Positions 16,236-26,563 are shown, counted from the first letter of the stretch. The stretch: 32,040 nt of DNA from Helicobacter valdiviensis (GCF_003245365.1 NZ_NBIU01000026.1:1-32040); one strand, 5' to 3'. Notes: a model not told the origin generated them from the letters alone. Made by a program: numbers and translations.

Positions 16236-16957
16236 AAGAAAATCTAAAAACCGCCTTTTGGAGCGCAAAAGAAAGCTATGAGGATAACACTCCCATACAA
16301 GCTTGTTTGCAAGATATACTTTTGGAGCTTTTAAAAAAGCATAAGATTGATAAAACTTCTTCCCTTTTAGAGCTTGGTTGTGGGAGGGGAATTTTTTCTA
16401 AAAAACTTCAAGAATATATAGAGGTTGAGAATTTTGTAGCTTTAGATTTGGTAGATTTTAGTGAGGATTTTAAGGGTTTAAGAATAGAGTTTATTTGTGA
16501 GGATATTGAAAATCAAGATTTAATAAAAAATATTTATCAAACTAAAAATATCCAAATGCTAATTTCTAATGCGACTTTGCAATGGGTTTCTCAAAAAACT
16601 TTTTTTGCAAATCTTGCTCTGGTAGCACCAAAGGATAGCTATTTGTGTTTTGGTGTTTTTAGCAAAGGTAATTTAGAAGAGATTAGAAAGGTTTGTGGTG
16701 TGGGTTTGGAGTATTTATCTTTGCAAGATTATAAAAATATTTTAAGTAAAAATTGGCAGATTTTAGAGATTGCGCCTTTTAGCCATAAGCTTACATTCCA
16801 AAGTCCTCTTTTGGCTTTTAGACATTTGAAGTTAAGTGGGGTAAATTCTTTAAACTCTAAGTTTCATCTAGGCAAAAAACATCTTTTGGAGCTAGAAAAT
16901 ACTTTTTGCAATACTTTGAGCTATGAAGCTCTTTGTATCTTGGCACAAAAAAGATAA
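16220..16957 (+). CDS. bioC: Malonyl-ACP O-methyltransferase BioC
   Basis: BioC methylates the free carboxyl of malonyl-ACP with S-adenosylmethionine, so that the fatty-acid enzymes can extend it to pimeloyl-ACP methyl ester. The 245-residue product has the class I SAM motif LLELGCGRGIFS (about residues 49-60), an acidic residue after the next strand (ALDLVD), and ISNATLQWV, a motif typical of BioC and related trans-aconitate-type methyltransferases. The start at 16220 lies inside bioG and has an AGGA ribosome-binding site at 16209-16212. It completes the BioF-BioG-BioC set; bioA, bioD and bioB are not in the window. Confidence 0.9.
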   Translation: MRDFLKENLKTAFWSAKESYEDNTPIQACLQDILLELLKKHKIDKTSSLLELGCGRGIFSKKLQEYIEVENFVALDLVDFSEDFKGLRIEFICEDIENQDLIKNIYQTKNIQMLISNATLQWVSQKTFFANLALVAPKDSYLCFGVFSKGNLEEIRKVCGVGLEYLSLQDYKNILSKNWQILEIAPFSHKLTFQSPLLAFRHLKLSGVNSLNSKFHLGKKHLLELENTFCNTLSYEALCILAQKR

Positions 16958-17007
16958 CTTTTTAAGTAAAAAAATTCTAAAATTCTCTTATTTAACTAGG
17001 AGTTTTA

Positions 17008-17739
17008 ATGATACAAAATTTGATTCCCACTGCTAAAATCTTGCGACAATCTAGCAAGGATTTTTTTAATCCGTATATGCTAAAACTTTCCTTTTTGCCT
17101 TTGGTGCTTAGTTTTCTTTTTTGGGCAGTTATTTTTTATTTTTTTGCTCCTAGTGCTTTTAGCTCACTTTTTGAAGCTTCCAAAGTGGAGTTAATGTTGG
17201 AGGGAAGTTGGTTTTCTTGGCTTCAGGGTGTTATGGATTTTGTGATTAAAATCACTCTTTTTATTTTGTTTGTGGTGGTATTTTTCTTGCTATCCATGCT
17301 TAGTAATCTTATAATTTGTGCATTTTTGGCTGAAAAAGTTGTGAAATTTGTCCATAGGACTTATTATTCACAAGTGACTATGGAGGGCAATCAAAGCTCT
17401 TTTGGTGTGGTGCTTTTTTTAATCAAAACTTATTTGTTGTATTTTTTCTTTTTGGTGCTTTTAATTCCTTTGTATTTTATTCCATTTGTGGGAGCATTTG
17501 TGGTTCTTTTTCCTAATTATTGGCTTTTTAAAAAGACGCTTATTGCAGATGTTGGGGATATGATATTTAGTAAAAACCATTTAAAAGTGGCTCAAGAGAA
17601 TAGTAAAAAAGACTTAAGAAAACTTACCATATCTTTATATGCTTTAAGCCTTATTCCCTTATTAAACTTTTTTATTCCTTTTTATGCTTTGCTTGGGCTT
17701 TCGCATTTCTTTTTTGATGTTAAAAGTAAGGGTGAATAA
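17008..17739 (+). CDS. EI24 domain-containing membrane protein
   Basis: The 243-residue protein has about six hydrophobic segments (for example around residues 28-48, 70-105, 135-170 and 205-235) and the pattern of the EI24/CysZ family, including the P-rich turn LIPLYFIPFVGAF and NYWLFKK. CysZ of that family is a sulfate channel in other bacteria. This distant member cannot be given that function, and no sulfate-assimilation genes adjoin it. It starts with an AGGAG ribosome-binding site at good spacing. Its stop overlaps the dnaB start (TAATG), so it is translationally coupled to the replicative helicase, probably by compact gene packing rather than shared function. Confidence 0.8.
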   Translation: MIQNLIPTAKILRQSSKDFFNPYMLKLSFLPLVLSFLFWAVIFYFFAPSAFSSLFEASKVELMLEGSWFSWLQGVMDFVIKITLFILFVVVFFLLSMLSNLIICAFLAEKVVKFVHRTYYSQVTMEGNQSSFGVVLFLIKTYLLYFFFLVLLIPLYFIPFVGAFVVLFPNYWLFKKTLIADVGDMIFSKNHLKVAQENSKKDLRKLTISLYALSLIPLLNFFIPFYALLGLSHFFFDVKSKGE

Positions 17740-19181
17740 TGAATTTACAAATTGAACGCGCACTCCTTAGTTCTATTTTGTTTGATCCAGAGCTTTTAGA
17801 TGAGGTTTCTGATGTCTTAGAGCCCGAGGATTTTGGTTATATAGCACATAAAAATATTTTTTATGCAATGCTTGAATTAAGAAGGCTTGATTTGCCTATT
17901 GATGAGGAATTTATTAGCAAAAAGTCTTCAAAATCGCGTCCATTTAGCGAAGAGGATTTGTTAAATATTTTAAGCACAAGTCCTATTTCTAATACAAAAG
18001 CCTATACAAAAGAGATTAAAGACAATTCTACAAAAAGAAAATTGCATACTCTAGCTTTAAAAATCAATGAAGCAAGCAACGAAGAAGACACTGAAGTTAA
18101 AGAAATCATTGATGTTTTGCAAAGTGAGCTTTATGGCATTACAAATGTGCATGAAAATAGAGAATTTAGAGAATCGCAAGAAGTGGTGGGTGCAACCTTA
18201 GCACATATTGAAAAAATGAAGCAAATGGGGAACTCCACGCTTATAGGTGTGGATACGGGCTTTCCCTCCTTAAATGATAAAACAACAGGTTTTGGCAAAG
18301 GAGATTTAATCATTGTAGCAGCGCGTCCTGCTATGGGGAAAACCACACTTGTTTTAAATATGGCACAAAAAGCACTTGATTGTGGCAAGGGAGTGGCATT
18401 TTTTAGTCTTGAAATGCCAGCAGAACAGCTAATGCTAAGAATGCTATCAGCCAAAACCTCCATCGCTTTACAGCATTTACGCTTGGGAAATCTCACAGAT
18501 GAGGAGTGGCAAAATCTAAGTAAAGCAGCTGAAGAAATGGGGAGAAGCTCACTTTTTGTAGATGATAATAGTATTTTAACAATCCATCAATTACGCACAA
18601 AGCTAAGAAAAATAAAATCCAAACATCCAGAAATTGAACTAGCTATCATTGATTATTTACAGCTTATGAGCAGTGCAAATAATAAAGATAGACATCAAGA
18701 AGTAAGTGAGATAAGCCGTGGGCTTAAAATGATAGCAAGGGAGCTTGAAATACCTATTATAGCACTTTCACAGCTAAATAGAAGCCTAGAATCTAGAAGT
18801 GATAGGCGTCCTATGCTTTCAGATTTAAGAGAATCGGGATCTATTGAACAAGATGCGGATATTATTTTGTTTGTTTATAGAGATGCTGTTTATAAGCAAA
18901 AGGACGAGAAAGAAAAAGAAGAAGCTGCTAAAAAAGAGGGTAAGGAGTATAAAAGCACTTATATAGCTAAGGATGAAGAAGATGCAGAAATTATTATTGG
19001 AAAGCAAAGAAATGGTCCTACAGGAACTATCAAGCTTACATTCCATAAGCATTGCACACGCTTTGTAGATGCACAAAGCAATATTGGTGCAGTGGAGATT
19101 ATTTATGAAAACACTGCTTCTCATACGCAAACAGAGTTTATTCCACCTAGTGAGCCAAATATTGATGCACCTATGATTTAA
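17739..19181 (+). CDS. dnaB: Replicative DNA helicase DnaB
   Basis: DnaB is the hexameric 5'-3' helicase of the replication fork. At 480 residues it has the usual N-terminal primase-interacting domain (NLQIERALLSSILFDPE at the start, about 1-110), a linker, and a RecA-like core. Walker A is ARPAMGKTT with Lys201, followed by the FFSLEMP motif, Walker B in LAIIDYLQLM, the SRGLKMIARELEIPIIALSQLNR stretch and the arginine-finger region in KQRNGPTGTI. No intein interrupts the core. A charged Lys/Glu segment near residues 387-410 (KQKDEKEKEEAAKKEGKEYK) lengthens the C-terminal domain relative to E. coli. The helicase loader is not encoded here. Confidence 0.98.
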   Translation: MNLQIERALLSSILFDPELLDEVSDVLEPEDFGYIAHKNIFYAMLELRRLDLPIDEEFISKKSSKSRPFSEEDLLNILSTSPISNTKAYTKEIKDNSTKRKLHTLALKINEASNEEDTEVKEIIDVLQSELYGITNVHENREFRESQEVVGATLAHIEKMKQMGNSTLIGVDTGFPSLNDKTTGFGKGDLIIVAARPAMGKTTLVLNMAQKALDCGKGVAFFSLEMPAEQLMLRMLSAKTSIALQHLRLGNLTDEEWQNLSKAAEEMGRSSLFVDDNSILTIHQLRTKLRKIKSKHPEIELAIIDYLQLMSSANNKDRHQEVSEISRGLKMIARELEIPIIALSQLNRSLESRSDRRPMLSDLRESGSIEQDADIILFVYRDAVYKQKDEKEKEEAAKKEGKEYKSTYIAKDEEDAEIIIGKQRNGPTGTIKLTFHKHCTRFVDAQSNIGAVEIIYENTASHTQTEFIPPSEPNIDAPMI

Positions 19182-19324
19182 GTTTTGGTTATTTTGGGTC
19201 AAAAATTATCATTATGTGGGAGTATTTAGAGAATTTTAGCGAGGCAAATTTATAGATTAAATAAACTTTCACTAAGCTTTTAAAGAATACAATCAAAAAA
19301 GCACAATGAAATTTAGGTATGTAT

Positions 19325-20488
19325 ATGGAAATAACAAAGACAAAAACTTTTCAATTTGCTCTTTTTGCTAGCACTTCTATGACTGTGCTTGGTAGTATTG
19401 TAATAGCACCTGCAATACCGGCATTAGAGATGCATTTTTTACCCCAATCTATCCCAAATATTGATTTATTATCACGGCTTATTCTTACGCTTCCTGCTTT
19501 GTTTGTGATGCTTTTCTCTCCTCTTAGTGGATTTTTATTGGATAAATTTGGGAGGATTAAATTTTTAATCCCTGCAATGTATGCGTGGAGTATTTTTGGT
19601 GCTTTGGGGGCTTTGTGGGATAATATTTATTGGATTTTATTTACAAGGGCGATGTTTGGCATAGCCACAGCATTTGTAATGACGGCGGCTAGTGCGTTGG
19701 TAGCAGACTATTATGCAGGAGAAGATAGACAAAGAGCGCTTAGCTTGCAAGGTTTTGCTACTGCATGTGGAAGTGCTACTTTTATGGTTATTGGCGGATT
19801 CTTGGCACATTTTGGCTGGAGGTATCCTTTTGTTGTGTATGCACTTGGTGTGTTGATTGCATTGCTTGCAGCAAAATTGCTTTTTGAGCCTATAAGAGCG
19901 CAAAACTCTTTAGAAGACTATGAAGATGGAGAGTTTAAAATTTTACCTTTAGTGCCTATTTATTTTTTAGGCTTTTTTGTAATGGTTACCTATTATATTT
20001 CTCCTACGCAAATTCCTTCTTTTATGATATATAATCTTGAAATAAAAGAAGTTTATGTGGGTGTGGGAATGTCTGCTTCAGCTATCTTTTATGGACTTGC
20101 TTCGCTTTCTTATCAGAGATTGCGAAAGTTTTTTAGTATAGCTTTAATTTATGGTGTTGGATTTTTGTTAATGGGGGTGGGATTTTTATTGATCTTTTAC
20201 TTTCATAGTTTTTATATGGTGCTTTTGGCACTTGTTTTGTTTGGAATTGGTGGAGGACCTATTATTGTTAATAATATTTCTACACTCATTGCCAATACAA
20301 ATCCAAAACACCGTGCAAAGACTTTGGGGATTTTAAGTGCAGTAATTTATTTTGGGCAATTTGTCTCTCCTTTGCTCTCACAGCCTTTTGTAAGGGAGTT
20401 TGATATTACTTATCTTTTTATGGCTGCAGGATTGTTTTTACTTTGTTTATCGCCAATATCTTATTATATCGGATCGCATTATCATTAA
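19325..20488 (+). CDS. Major facilitator superfamily transporter
   Basis: This 387-residue, 12-helix inner-membrane carrier has motif A in GFLLDKFGRIKFLIP (between helices 2 and 3) and a helix 4-5 region with YYAGEDRQRALSLQGFATACGSATFMVIGGFLAHFGWRYPF that fits drug- or metabolite-exporting MFS families. The substrate is unknown. Two in-frame ATGs lie at 19319 and 19325. The only ribosome-binding site, TTAGG at 19313-19317, sits 1 nt from the first but 7 nt from the second, so I place the start at 19325. It probably shares a transcript with the rhodanese gene 12 bp downstream. Confidence 0.86.
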   Translation: MEITKTKTFQFALFASTSMTVLGSIVIAPAIPALEMHFLPQSIPNIDLLSRLILTLPALFVMLFSPLSGFLLDKFGRIKFLIPAMYAWSIFGALGALWDNIYWILFTRAMFGIATAFVMTAASALVADYYAGEDRQRALSLQGFATACGSATFMVIGGFLAHFGWRYPFVVYALGVLIALLAAKLLFEPIRAQNSLEDYEDGEFKILPLVPIYFLGFFVMVTYYISPTQIPSFMIYNLEIKEVYVGVGMSASAIFYGLASLSYQRLRKFFSIALIYGVGFLLMGVGFLLIFYFHSFYMVLLALVLFGIGGGPIIVNNISTLIANTNPKHRAKTLGILSAVIYFGQFVSPLLSQPFVREFDITYLFMAAGLFLLCLSPISYYIGSHYH

Positions 20489-20500
20489 AAAGGAAAAATT

Positions 20501-20830
20501 ATGGAATATTATGGAAAAAGACATAAAAGTTTGGCTAAGGCTGTATTTAAAGAGGATTTAAAGGATATTGTAGAGGATTCTACTTGGTTGCTTATTGACA
20601 TAAGAGAGGAAGAAAATTATTTGCAAGGGCATTTAAAAAATGCTAAAAATATAACCACTCAAGAAGAGTTTTATAAAATTATAAATGAAAATAAGGATAA
20701 AAAAATCTTATTAAATTGTTATTCAGGACATACTGTATCTTTAATAGGAAGTTCTTTAGTGGATGAAGGATATACAAATATTTATTTTTTAGATGAGGAA
20801 ATTAGTGATTGTCTAGGAGAGGAATTCTAG
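20501..20830 (+). CDS. Single-domain rhodanese-like protein
   Basis: The 109-residue protein is one rhodanese domain. LLIDIREEENYLQGHLKNAKN (about residues 30-50) is the CH2A-type region, and the active-site loop CYSGHT has Cys73. Such proteins carry sulfane sulfur as persulfide or act in stress responses; the donor and acceptor are unknown. It has no signal peptide, so it is cytoplasmic. The start has an AAAGGAAAAA ribosome-binding site 12 bp after the upstream MFS gene, suggesting a two-gene unit. The loop length (six residues) is the sulfurtransferase rather than the Cdc25 phosphatase type. Confidence 0.88.
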   Translation: MEYYGKRHKSLAKAVFKEDLKDIVEDSTWLLIDIREEENYLQGHLKNAKNITTQEEFYKIINENKDKKILLNCYSGHTVSLIGSSLVDEGYTNIYFLDEEISDCLGEEF

Positions 20831-20970
20831 GAGATATTAGTGATTTATAATATTAGTTTTTCAAATTTATAAAATATAAATGTTGCACATTTTGTTTATT
20901 AGCGTTACATTTTTTTAGAATTTTTAAAAGCAAATGGTAAAAAAATATTTAAATTCTTAAAATTTTTTTG

Positions 20971-20976
20971 TATTAT
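20971..20976 (+). promoter_or_regulatory. Candidate -10 box for putA-putP
   Basis: TTTG followed by TATTAT (20971-20976) lies 32 bp before the putA start, behind a periodic T-rich run without a -35, the usual look of Campylobacterota sigma-70 promoters. A TATAAT at 20846-20851 is an alternative farther upstream. The 178-bp gap shows nothing else I can name. Confidence 0.35.
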
Positions 20977-21008
20977 TAAATAAGACTTTAAGTTTAAGGA
21001 GAATTATA

Positions 21009-24000
21009 ATGATACAAAAAGCTTTGGCCTTGGCTGAAGAGTTGCAAGGTAAAATAGAAGCAAATATTTCTGCTAATGAAAAAGAATTCCACGCTAAAAT
21101 GCAAAAATTACTTAATAATCCGCAAAATAAAGTGATGCTTATAGAGCTTTTAGATCGTTCTTTTAGATGTAAAGATAAAAGTGCTAGTTTTGAGCTTATA
21201 GAGCATACTTTAAATAAATATGGTATAGCGGATTTCTTTAGTGCATTTGAAAAATTCTTACTTTTTAGTTTTTTAAATTTTGGCAAATTTGCACCAAGTC
21301 TAAGTGTGCCCTTTTTTGTAAAACACTTAAGAGAAGATACTAAAGCTATGGTTTTAGATGCTAATCCTAGTATTTTAGAGCCTCATATGCGTAAAAGAAA
21401 AGAAGAAGATAAAATCACTTTAAATGTGAATTTAATTGGTGAAGAGGTTTTAGGGGAAGCGGAAAGTAAATACCGCATTCAAAAATACGAAGAAGCTTTA
21501 AAATCTAACTATATTACTTATATTTCTATTAAGATTACGACTATTTTTTCGCAAATTAATATTATTGATTTTGAATATTCTAAAGATGAGGTGGTTAAAA
21601 GACTAGATCATCTTTATAAAATAGCTTTAGAAGAAGAAAAAAAGCAAGGTGTGAGTAAATTTATCAATCTTGATATGGAAGAATTTAGAGATTTGGAATT
21701 AACCGTTGCTGCTTTTATGGAAAGTGTAGCGAAATTTGATATAAAAGCGGGTATTGTTTTACAAGCTTATATACCTGATTCTTATGAATATCTCAAAAAG
21801 CTTTTTGCGTTTTCAAAAGAAAGAGTTTTAAAGGGAATGAAGCCTATTAAAATCCGCTTTGTAAAGGGTGCAAATATGGAGAGTGAAGAAACCATAGCAT
21901 CTCAAAGGGGTTGGGAACTTCCTACTTTTTATAAAAAAATAGATACAGATAGTAATTATAATAAAATGCTTGATTTTGTATTAAGTGATGATAATTATAA
22001 ATACATTAACATAGGAATTGCAAGTCACAATATCTTTGAAATCGCTTATGCTTATACACGCATTGAGCAAGCAGGAGCGTTAAATTCTTTTACTTTTGAA
22101 ATGCTTGAAGGTATGAGTTTGCAGTGTTCTTATGAATTGTCTAAAATGCATGATCTTATACTTTATGCACCAGTTTGCGATGAGGCACATTTTAATAATG
22201 CGATCGCCTATCTTGTAAGACGCCTTGATGAAAATACAAGCGAAGATAATTTTATGAGATATTTTTTCAATCTAAAAGTTGGGGATAGTAATTGGAATAC
22301 ACAAAAAGAGCTTTTCTTAAAATCAATAGAAGGCATTAAAACTCTAGATAATAGCACACACCGCACCCAAGATAGAAATAAAGCCCCAAATGCAGTAAGT
22401 GCGTATGAAAGCGGAGTGTTTAAAAATGAAAGCGATACGGATTTTATCCTAGCACAAAATAGAGCATGGGCTAAAGATATAAGAGCAAAATACGAAAATT
22501 TAGAAAACTATGATGTAATGCCTGTGATTGGGGATTTGAAATTTGATAAAAATGCTTTAAATCATATAGAAGTTAAAGATAAAATCAAAGATAGAATGAT
22601 AGGAAAAGCTTATTTAGCAGGGGAAAATGAAATCAAAAAAGCACTTGAAGTAGCCAAAAATTCGGATTTTAAAACTAAAAGTTTTGATGAAATTCACGCT
22701 ATTTTAGCTAGGGCTGCAAATTTAATGAGAGAACGCCGCGGGGATTTGATAGGCTTAGCTGCTTTAGAAGTGGGAAAAACATTTTTAGAAATTGATCCTG
22801 AAGTAAGCGAAGCGATTGATTTTACTGAATTTTATCCGCATTCTTTAAAGGTTTTAAGAGAACAAAATAAAAATACCAAATTTAGCCCTAAAGGCATAGG
22901 TGTAACCATAGCTCCTTGGAATTTCCCTATAGGAATTTCAGTTGGAACCATAGCAGCACCACTAGCTGCTGGAAATGTGGTGATTTATAAGCCTTCTTCA
23001 CTTTCAACCTTAACAGGTTATATGCTTTGTAAGTGTTTTTGGGATGCGGGCATTAGTAAAGACGCTTTGATTTTCTTGCCTGCAAAAGGAAGCGATATTT
23101 CTAAGTATTTGCTTGTTGATCAGGCAGTTAAATTTTCTATTCTTACAGGCGGTGAAGATACGGCTTATGCTATGCTAAAATCTAACCCTACCTTGCTTTT
23201 AAGCGCTGAAACAGGCGGTAAAAATGCTACGATTGTTTCTAAATTTGCAGATCGTGATAGTGCGATTAAAAATATCATTCATTCTGCTTTTAGCAATAGC
23301 GGTCAAAAATGTTCGGCTACTTCTTTGCTTGTTTTAGAAGAAGAAGTTTATGAAGATGAAGAATTTAAAAAGACTTTAGTCGATGCTGCAGAATCTATGT
23401 CGGTAGGAAATCCATATGATTTTAAAAATAAACTAGGCACCTTAGCAGATAAACCAAGTGCTAAAGTGCAAAAAGCATTAAATGAATTAGCCCCTTATGA
23501 AGAATGGGCTTTAAAACCTAAATTTTTAAATGACAATCCTTATTTGATGACACCAGGGATAAAATATGGCACTAAGAAAGGCGATTTTACACATATGAAT
23601 GAACTTTTTGTGCCGATTTTAAGTGTAATGAAAGCTAAAGATTTAAAAGAAGCCATTGAGATTGTAAATTCCACAGGTTATGGCTTAACAGCAGGATTTG
23701 AAAGTTTAGACGAAAGAGAGTGGGAGTATTTTCACACTCATATAGAAGCAGGAAATATTTATATCAATAAGCCAACCACCGGTGCTATCGTGCTTCGTCA
23801 GCCTTTTGGTGGGATTAAAAAATCAGCCATTGGAAATGGTAGAAAAGTGGGAATTTATAATTACATCACACAATTTTTAATTATTGAACAAAATGAGTGT
23901 GATGAGAATTTAAAACAGAGTGATTTTGCTAAAAAGTTAGAAACAATAAACCAAAACAGAGAGGCTATTGCAAAAGCCATTAAAATGGCAAAATCTTACA

Positions 24001-24500
24001 CTTATCATTACAATAATGAATTTAGCAAGGCCAAAGATTATGTAAATATCCGTGGGGAGGATAATCTTTTCTCTTATACGCCTATTAAAGATATGGCATT
24101 TAGACTTTGTGGAAATGAAAATTTAGAAGATATTTTAGGCGTAATTTTAGGAGCAAATATTGCTAAAGTAGATCTAACAATTAGCTATGAAACATATAAA
24201 AATATAGAAGAAGTTAAAGAAATCTCCCAAAAAATTGGCACTAAAGTATCCTTTGAGTGCGAAAGTGAGGGAGATTTCATCAAAAAGATTAAAGATTATG
24301 AAAGAATCCGCTATTTAGCAAATCCTAGCATGGAAGATGCAATCTATAAAGAAGCAGCAAGCCATGCTAAGATTATCCTAAGGGATAAGCCATTGTTAAA
24401 TGGTCGTTTTGAGCTTTTAAATTATTTTAATGAAAAATCTCTAAGTATATCTTTCCATCGCTATGGAAATTTAGGCATTAGAGCCATCAATACTAATTAA
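21009..24500 (+). CDS. putA: Bifunctional proline dehydrogenase / glutamate-semialdehyde dehydrogenase
   Basis: PutA oxidises proline to glutamate in two steps, passing electrons to quinone through FAD and then reducing NAD. The 1163-residue protein has a proline dehydrogenase barrel (about residues 100-450, with [14 protein letters not shown] and [14 protein letters not shown]), then an aldehyde dehydrogenase domain (about 500-980) with APWNFPIG, Glu734 in SAETGGKN and nucleophile Cys768 in [13 protein letters not shown]-terminal region of about 180 residues follows. The N-terminus begins directly with helical sequence and has no ribbon-helix-helix DNA-binding domain, so unlike E. coli PutA it should not repress its own operon. 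putP follows 11 bp downstream. Proline is an important respiratory substrate in Helicobacter and Campylobacter. Confidence 0.97.
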   Translation: MIQKALALAEELQGKIEANISANEKEFHAKMQKLLNNPQNKVMLIELLDRSFRCKDKSASFELIEHTLNKYGIADFFSAFEKFLLFSFLNFGKFAPSLSVPFFVKHLREDTKAMVLDANPSILEPHMRKRKEEDKITLNVNLIGEEVLGEAESKYRIQKYEEALKSNYITYISIKITTIFSQINIIDFEYSKDEVVKRLDHLYKIALEEEKKQGVSKFINLDMEEFRDLELTVAAFMESVAKFDIKAGIVLQAYIPDSYEYLKKLFAFSKERVLKGMKPIKIRFVKGANMESEETIASQRGWELPTFYKKIDTDSNYNKMLDFVLSDDNYKYINIGIASHNIFEIAYAYTRIEQAGALNSFTFEMLEGMSLQCSYELSKMHDLILYAPVCDEAHFNNAIAYLVRRLDENTSEDNFMRYFFNLKVGDSNWNTQKELFLKSIEGIKTLDNSTHRTQDRNKAPNAVSAYESGVFKNESDTDFILAQNRAWAKDIRAKYENLENYDVMPVIGDLKFDKNALNHIEVKDKIKDRMIGKAYLAGENEIKKALEVAKNSDFKTKSFDEIHAILARAANLMRERRGDLIGLAALEVGKTFLEIDPEVSEAIDFTEFYPHSLKVLREQNKNTKFSPKGIGVTIAPWNFPIGISVGTIAAPLAAGNVVIYKPSSLSTLTGYMLCKCFWDAGISKDALIFLPAKGSDISKYLLVDQAVKFSILTGGEDTAYAMLKSNPTLLLSAETGGKNATIVSKFADRDSAIKNIIHSAFSNSGQKCSATSLLVLEEEVYEDEEFKKTLVDAAESMSVGNPYDFKNKLGTLADKPSAKVQKALNELAPYEEWALKPKFLNDNPYLMTPGIKYGTKKGDFTHMNELFVPILSVMKAKDLKEAIEIVNSTGYGLTAGFESLDEREWEYFHTHIEAGNIYINKPTTGAIVLRQPFGGIKKSAIGNGRKVGIYNYITQFLIIEQNECDENLKQSDFAKKLETINQNREAIAKAIKMAKSYTYHYNNEFSKAKDYVNIRGEDNLFSYTPIKDMAFRLCGNENLEDILGVILGANIAKVDLTISYETYKNIEEVKEISQKIGTKVSFECESEGDFIKKIKDYERIRYLANPSMEDAIYKEAASHAKIILRDKPLLNGRFELLNYFNEKSLSISFHRYGNLGIRAINTN

Positions 24501-24511
24501 TAAGGAGTAAC

Positions 24512-25993
24512 ATGGAAGTAGTAACAATTAATACCCCTATTGCGATTATGTTTGTAGCTTATTCTCTTTTAATGCTATCTATTGGTTTTTATTTTTATAG
24601 ACAAAATAAAAGCACAGAAGATTATTTTTTAGGTGGGCGATCTTTAGGTCCTGTGGTTTCTGCACTTAGTGCGGGAGCTTCTGATATGAGTGGTTGGCTT
24701 TTAATGGGATTACCAGGTGCTTTATATGCAAGTGGATTTATTGAGAGCTATATTGCCATAGGGCTTAGCATTGGAGCTTTGCTAAATTGGAGCTTTGTGG
24801 CAAAAAGACTTAGGATTTATACAAGTGTGATTGCAGATTCAATTACAATACCTGATTATTTTGAAACAAGATTTGATGATGATAAACATATTTTGCGCGT
24901 AGTTTGTGCGATTGTAATTTTGATATTTTTTACCTTTTATGTTTCATCAGGGCTTGTAGGTGGAGCAAAACTTTTTGAAGCAACTTTTGGCATAAGATAT
25001 GATTATGCACTTACCACAGGGACTCTTATTATCGTAGCCTATACTTTTTTGGGTGGATATAAGGCAGTTTGTTGGACAGATATGCTTCAAGGACTTTTGA
25101 TGATGGGTGCATTAATTATTGTTCCTATTGTAATGCTTTATCATTTAGGTGGATTTAGTGAGGCAATGAGTATAGTAAAAGAGATAAAGCCACAAGCTTT
25201 ATCTATGGGTGAGGGCATAGGGGCTTTAAGTATTATCTCGGCACTTGCTTGGGGCTTAGGATATTTTGGGCAACCACATATTTTAGTGCGTTTTATGTCT
25301 ATTCGCTCCACTAAAGATATTCCCACAGCCACATTTGTGGGAATTTCGTGGATGGTAGTTTCTTTGGTGGGTGCTTGTTTTATAGGGATTTTGGGAATTG
25401 CTTATGTGTATAAATTTGAGCTAAGTTTGCAAGATCCTGAAAAGATTTTTATTGTGATGTCGCAACTTTTATTTAATCCTTGGATAGCAGGTATTTTACT
25501 CTCTGCAATTTTGGCTGCTATTATGAGCACAGCAAGTTCTCAACTTCTTGTTTCAAGCTCTACTATTGCAGAAGATTTTTATAAAAGGATTTTTAATAAA
25601 GAAGCTTCTAATAAGACTGTTATGAATTTGGGAAGAATTGGGGTTTTATTGGTGGCATTGGTTGCTTTTGTGATTTCAACAGACAAAGATTCTAGCGTTT
25701 TAAGTATTGTAGCTTATGCATGGGCAGGATTTGGAGCAAGTTTTGGTTCAGTAATGCTATTTTCTTTATTTTGGAGCAGAATGACAAGACTTGGAGCAAT
25801 TGCGGGAATGGTTAGCGGGGCTTTAATGGTTGTGCTTTGGAAAAAATATTTAGCAGAGTTTTTTGGACTTCCTCTTTATGAGATTGTTCCAGGGTTTGTA
25901 GTGGCTTCTTTGATGATTATTATTGTAAGTCTTTTAAGTAATGTTCGCCCAGGAACTAAAGCTGCTTATGAAAGAATGCTAAAAGAACTTTAA
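24512..25993 (+). CDS. putP: Sodium/proline symporter
   Basis: PutP imports proline with sodium. The 493-residue protein belongs to the sodium:solute symporter family (about 13 helices) and shows the PutP-typical [40 protein letters not shown] region (residues 33-72), in which the helix 2 serines contact sodium and proline. Also present are the [16 protein letters not shown] motif and [25 protein letters not shown] in helix 9. The ribosome-binding site AAGGAG is strong and the gap to putA is 11 bp, so uptake and degradation are co-expressed. The stop codon overlaps the end of the opposite GNAT remnant. Confidence 0.97.
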   Translation: MEVVTINTPIAIMFVAYSLLMLSIGFYFYRQNKSTEDYFLGGRSLGPVVSALSAGASDMSGWLLMGLPGALYASGFIESYIAIGLSIGALLNWSFVAKRLRIYTSVIADSITIPDYFETRFDDDKHILRVVCAIVILIFFTFYVSSGLVGGAKLFEATFGIRYDYALTTGTLIIVAYTFLGGYKAVCWTDMLQGLLMMGALIIVPIVMLYHLGGFSEAMSIVKEIKPQALSMGEGIGALSIISALAWGLGYFGQPHILVRFMSIRSTKDIPTATFVGISWMVVSLVGACFIGILGIAYVYKFELSLQDPEKIFIVMSQLLFNPWIAGILLSAILAAIMSTASSQLLVSSSTIAEDFYKRIFNKEASNKTVMNLGRIGVLLVALVAFVISTDKDSSVLSIVAYAWAGFGASFGSVMLFSLFWSRMTRLGAIAGMVSGALMVVLWKKYLAEFFGLPLYEIVPGFVVASLMIIIVSLLSNVRPGTKAAYERMLKEL

Positions 25994-26562
25994 AATTGTT
26001 CTATAAAATGAGGATATTTTTCTAAATATCCTCTATAAACTCTTTCTTTGTTTTCATCTAAATTTAACTGATAAAGCCTAAAAATAACTTTGATGTTTTT
26101 GGGTTGTCATAATTCTTCATAGCTATATTGATAACACATATTCAGCTTACGCATAACTTTACCACTTGCGATATTTTTTACATCGTGAGTTGCACTAATA
26201 TAAGGGATTTTATCTTCTTTTAGTTTTTCTATAAGTTTTTTTGCAGCTTCGCTTATCAAGCCTTGATTCCAAAATTCCTTTTTGATAGCATATCCAAAAT
26301 CGTTATTATCATGATTATTGTGAAAATGCAAATAGCCTATGGGCTTGTTGTCTTCTTTTAGGCAAATGGCGTATCTATAAAAATCTTTATCTTGATTAGT
26401 TTGTAGATAAAAATTTTCTAAATAAGTTTTTGTTTGTTCTAAACTTTCAAATACAAACCAAGGCAAAAAGCGATTAACAATTTTATCGCTTAGAATTTCA
26501 AATAAGGCTTTAGTGTCGTTCGTTTCAAATTTTCTTAAAATAAGCCTTTTTGTTTCTAGCAT
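25990..26562 (-). pseudogene. GNAT acetyltransferase (RimJ/RimL type) with an in-frame UGA
   Basis: The frame starts at 26562 with MLETKRLILRKF, typical of the Acetyltransf_3/RimJ-RimL group, and has the acetyl-CoA loop region GYAIKKEFWNQGLISEA. A TGA at 26109-26107 ends it after 151 residues (ending YSYEEL). The same frame then stays open for 38 more codons, coding-like throughout (starts QPKNIKVIFRLYQLN, ends YPHFIEQF), to a TAA at 25992-25990. From memory, relatives read SYEE-x-W-QPK here, so TGA replaces a TGG tryptophan codon. The intact form would have 190 residues, normal for the family. The truncated form lacks the last strand and helices and is probably impaired. The frame ends overlapping the putP stop. 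Confidence 0.8.
26010..26033. terminator. Perfect 10-bp hairpin between putP and the GNAT remnant
   Basis: GAGGATATTT (26010-26019) pairs perfectly with AAATATCCTC (26024-26033) around a 4-nt loop, 17 nt after the putP stop codon. It lies in the post-TGA part of the GNAT frame. No U-run follows on the plus strand; on the minus strand ATTTTATAG follows. It may terminate both convergent transcripts weakly. Confidence 0.35.
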
Positions 26563-26563
26563 T

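Noticed and set aside
17739-19181. Intein or inserted segment in dnaB
   Set aside because: The helicase core motifs are contiguous and the length is normal; only a charged segment near residues 387-410 is extra.
18825-19202. Reverse open frame of 125 codons opposite the 3' end of dnaB
   Set aside because: It is a mirror of dnaB coding sequence without ribosome-binding site or domain-like features; several similar antisense frames occur opposite clpB, tsf and putA.
26107-26109. UGA as selenocysteine in the GNAT gene, given the YedE/YedF neighbours
   Set aside because: No stem-loop directly follows the UGA as a bacterial SECIS would require, the expected residue is Trp, and GNAT enzymes do not use a catalytic selenocysteine here.
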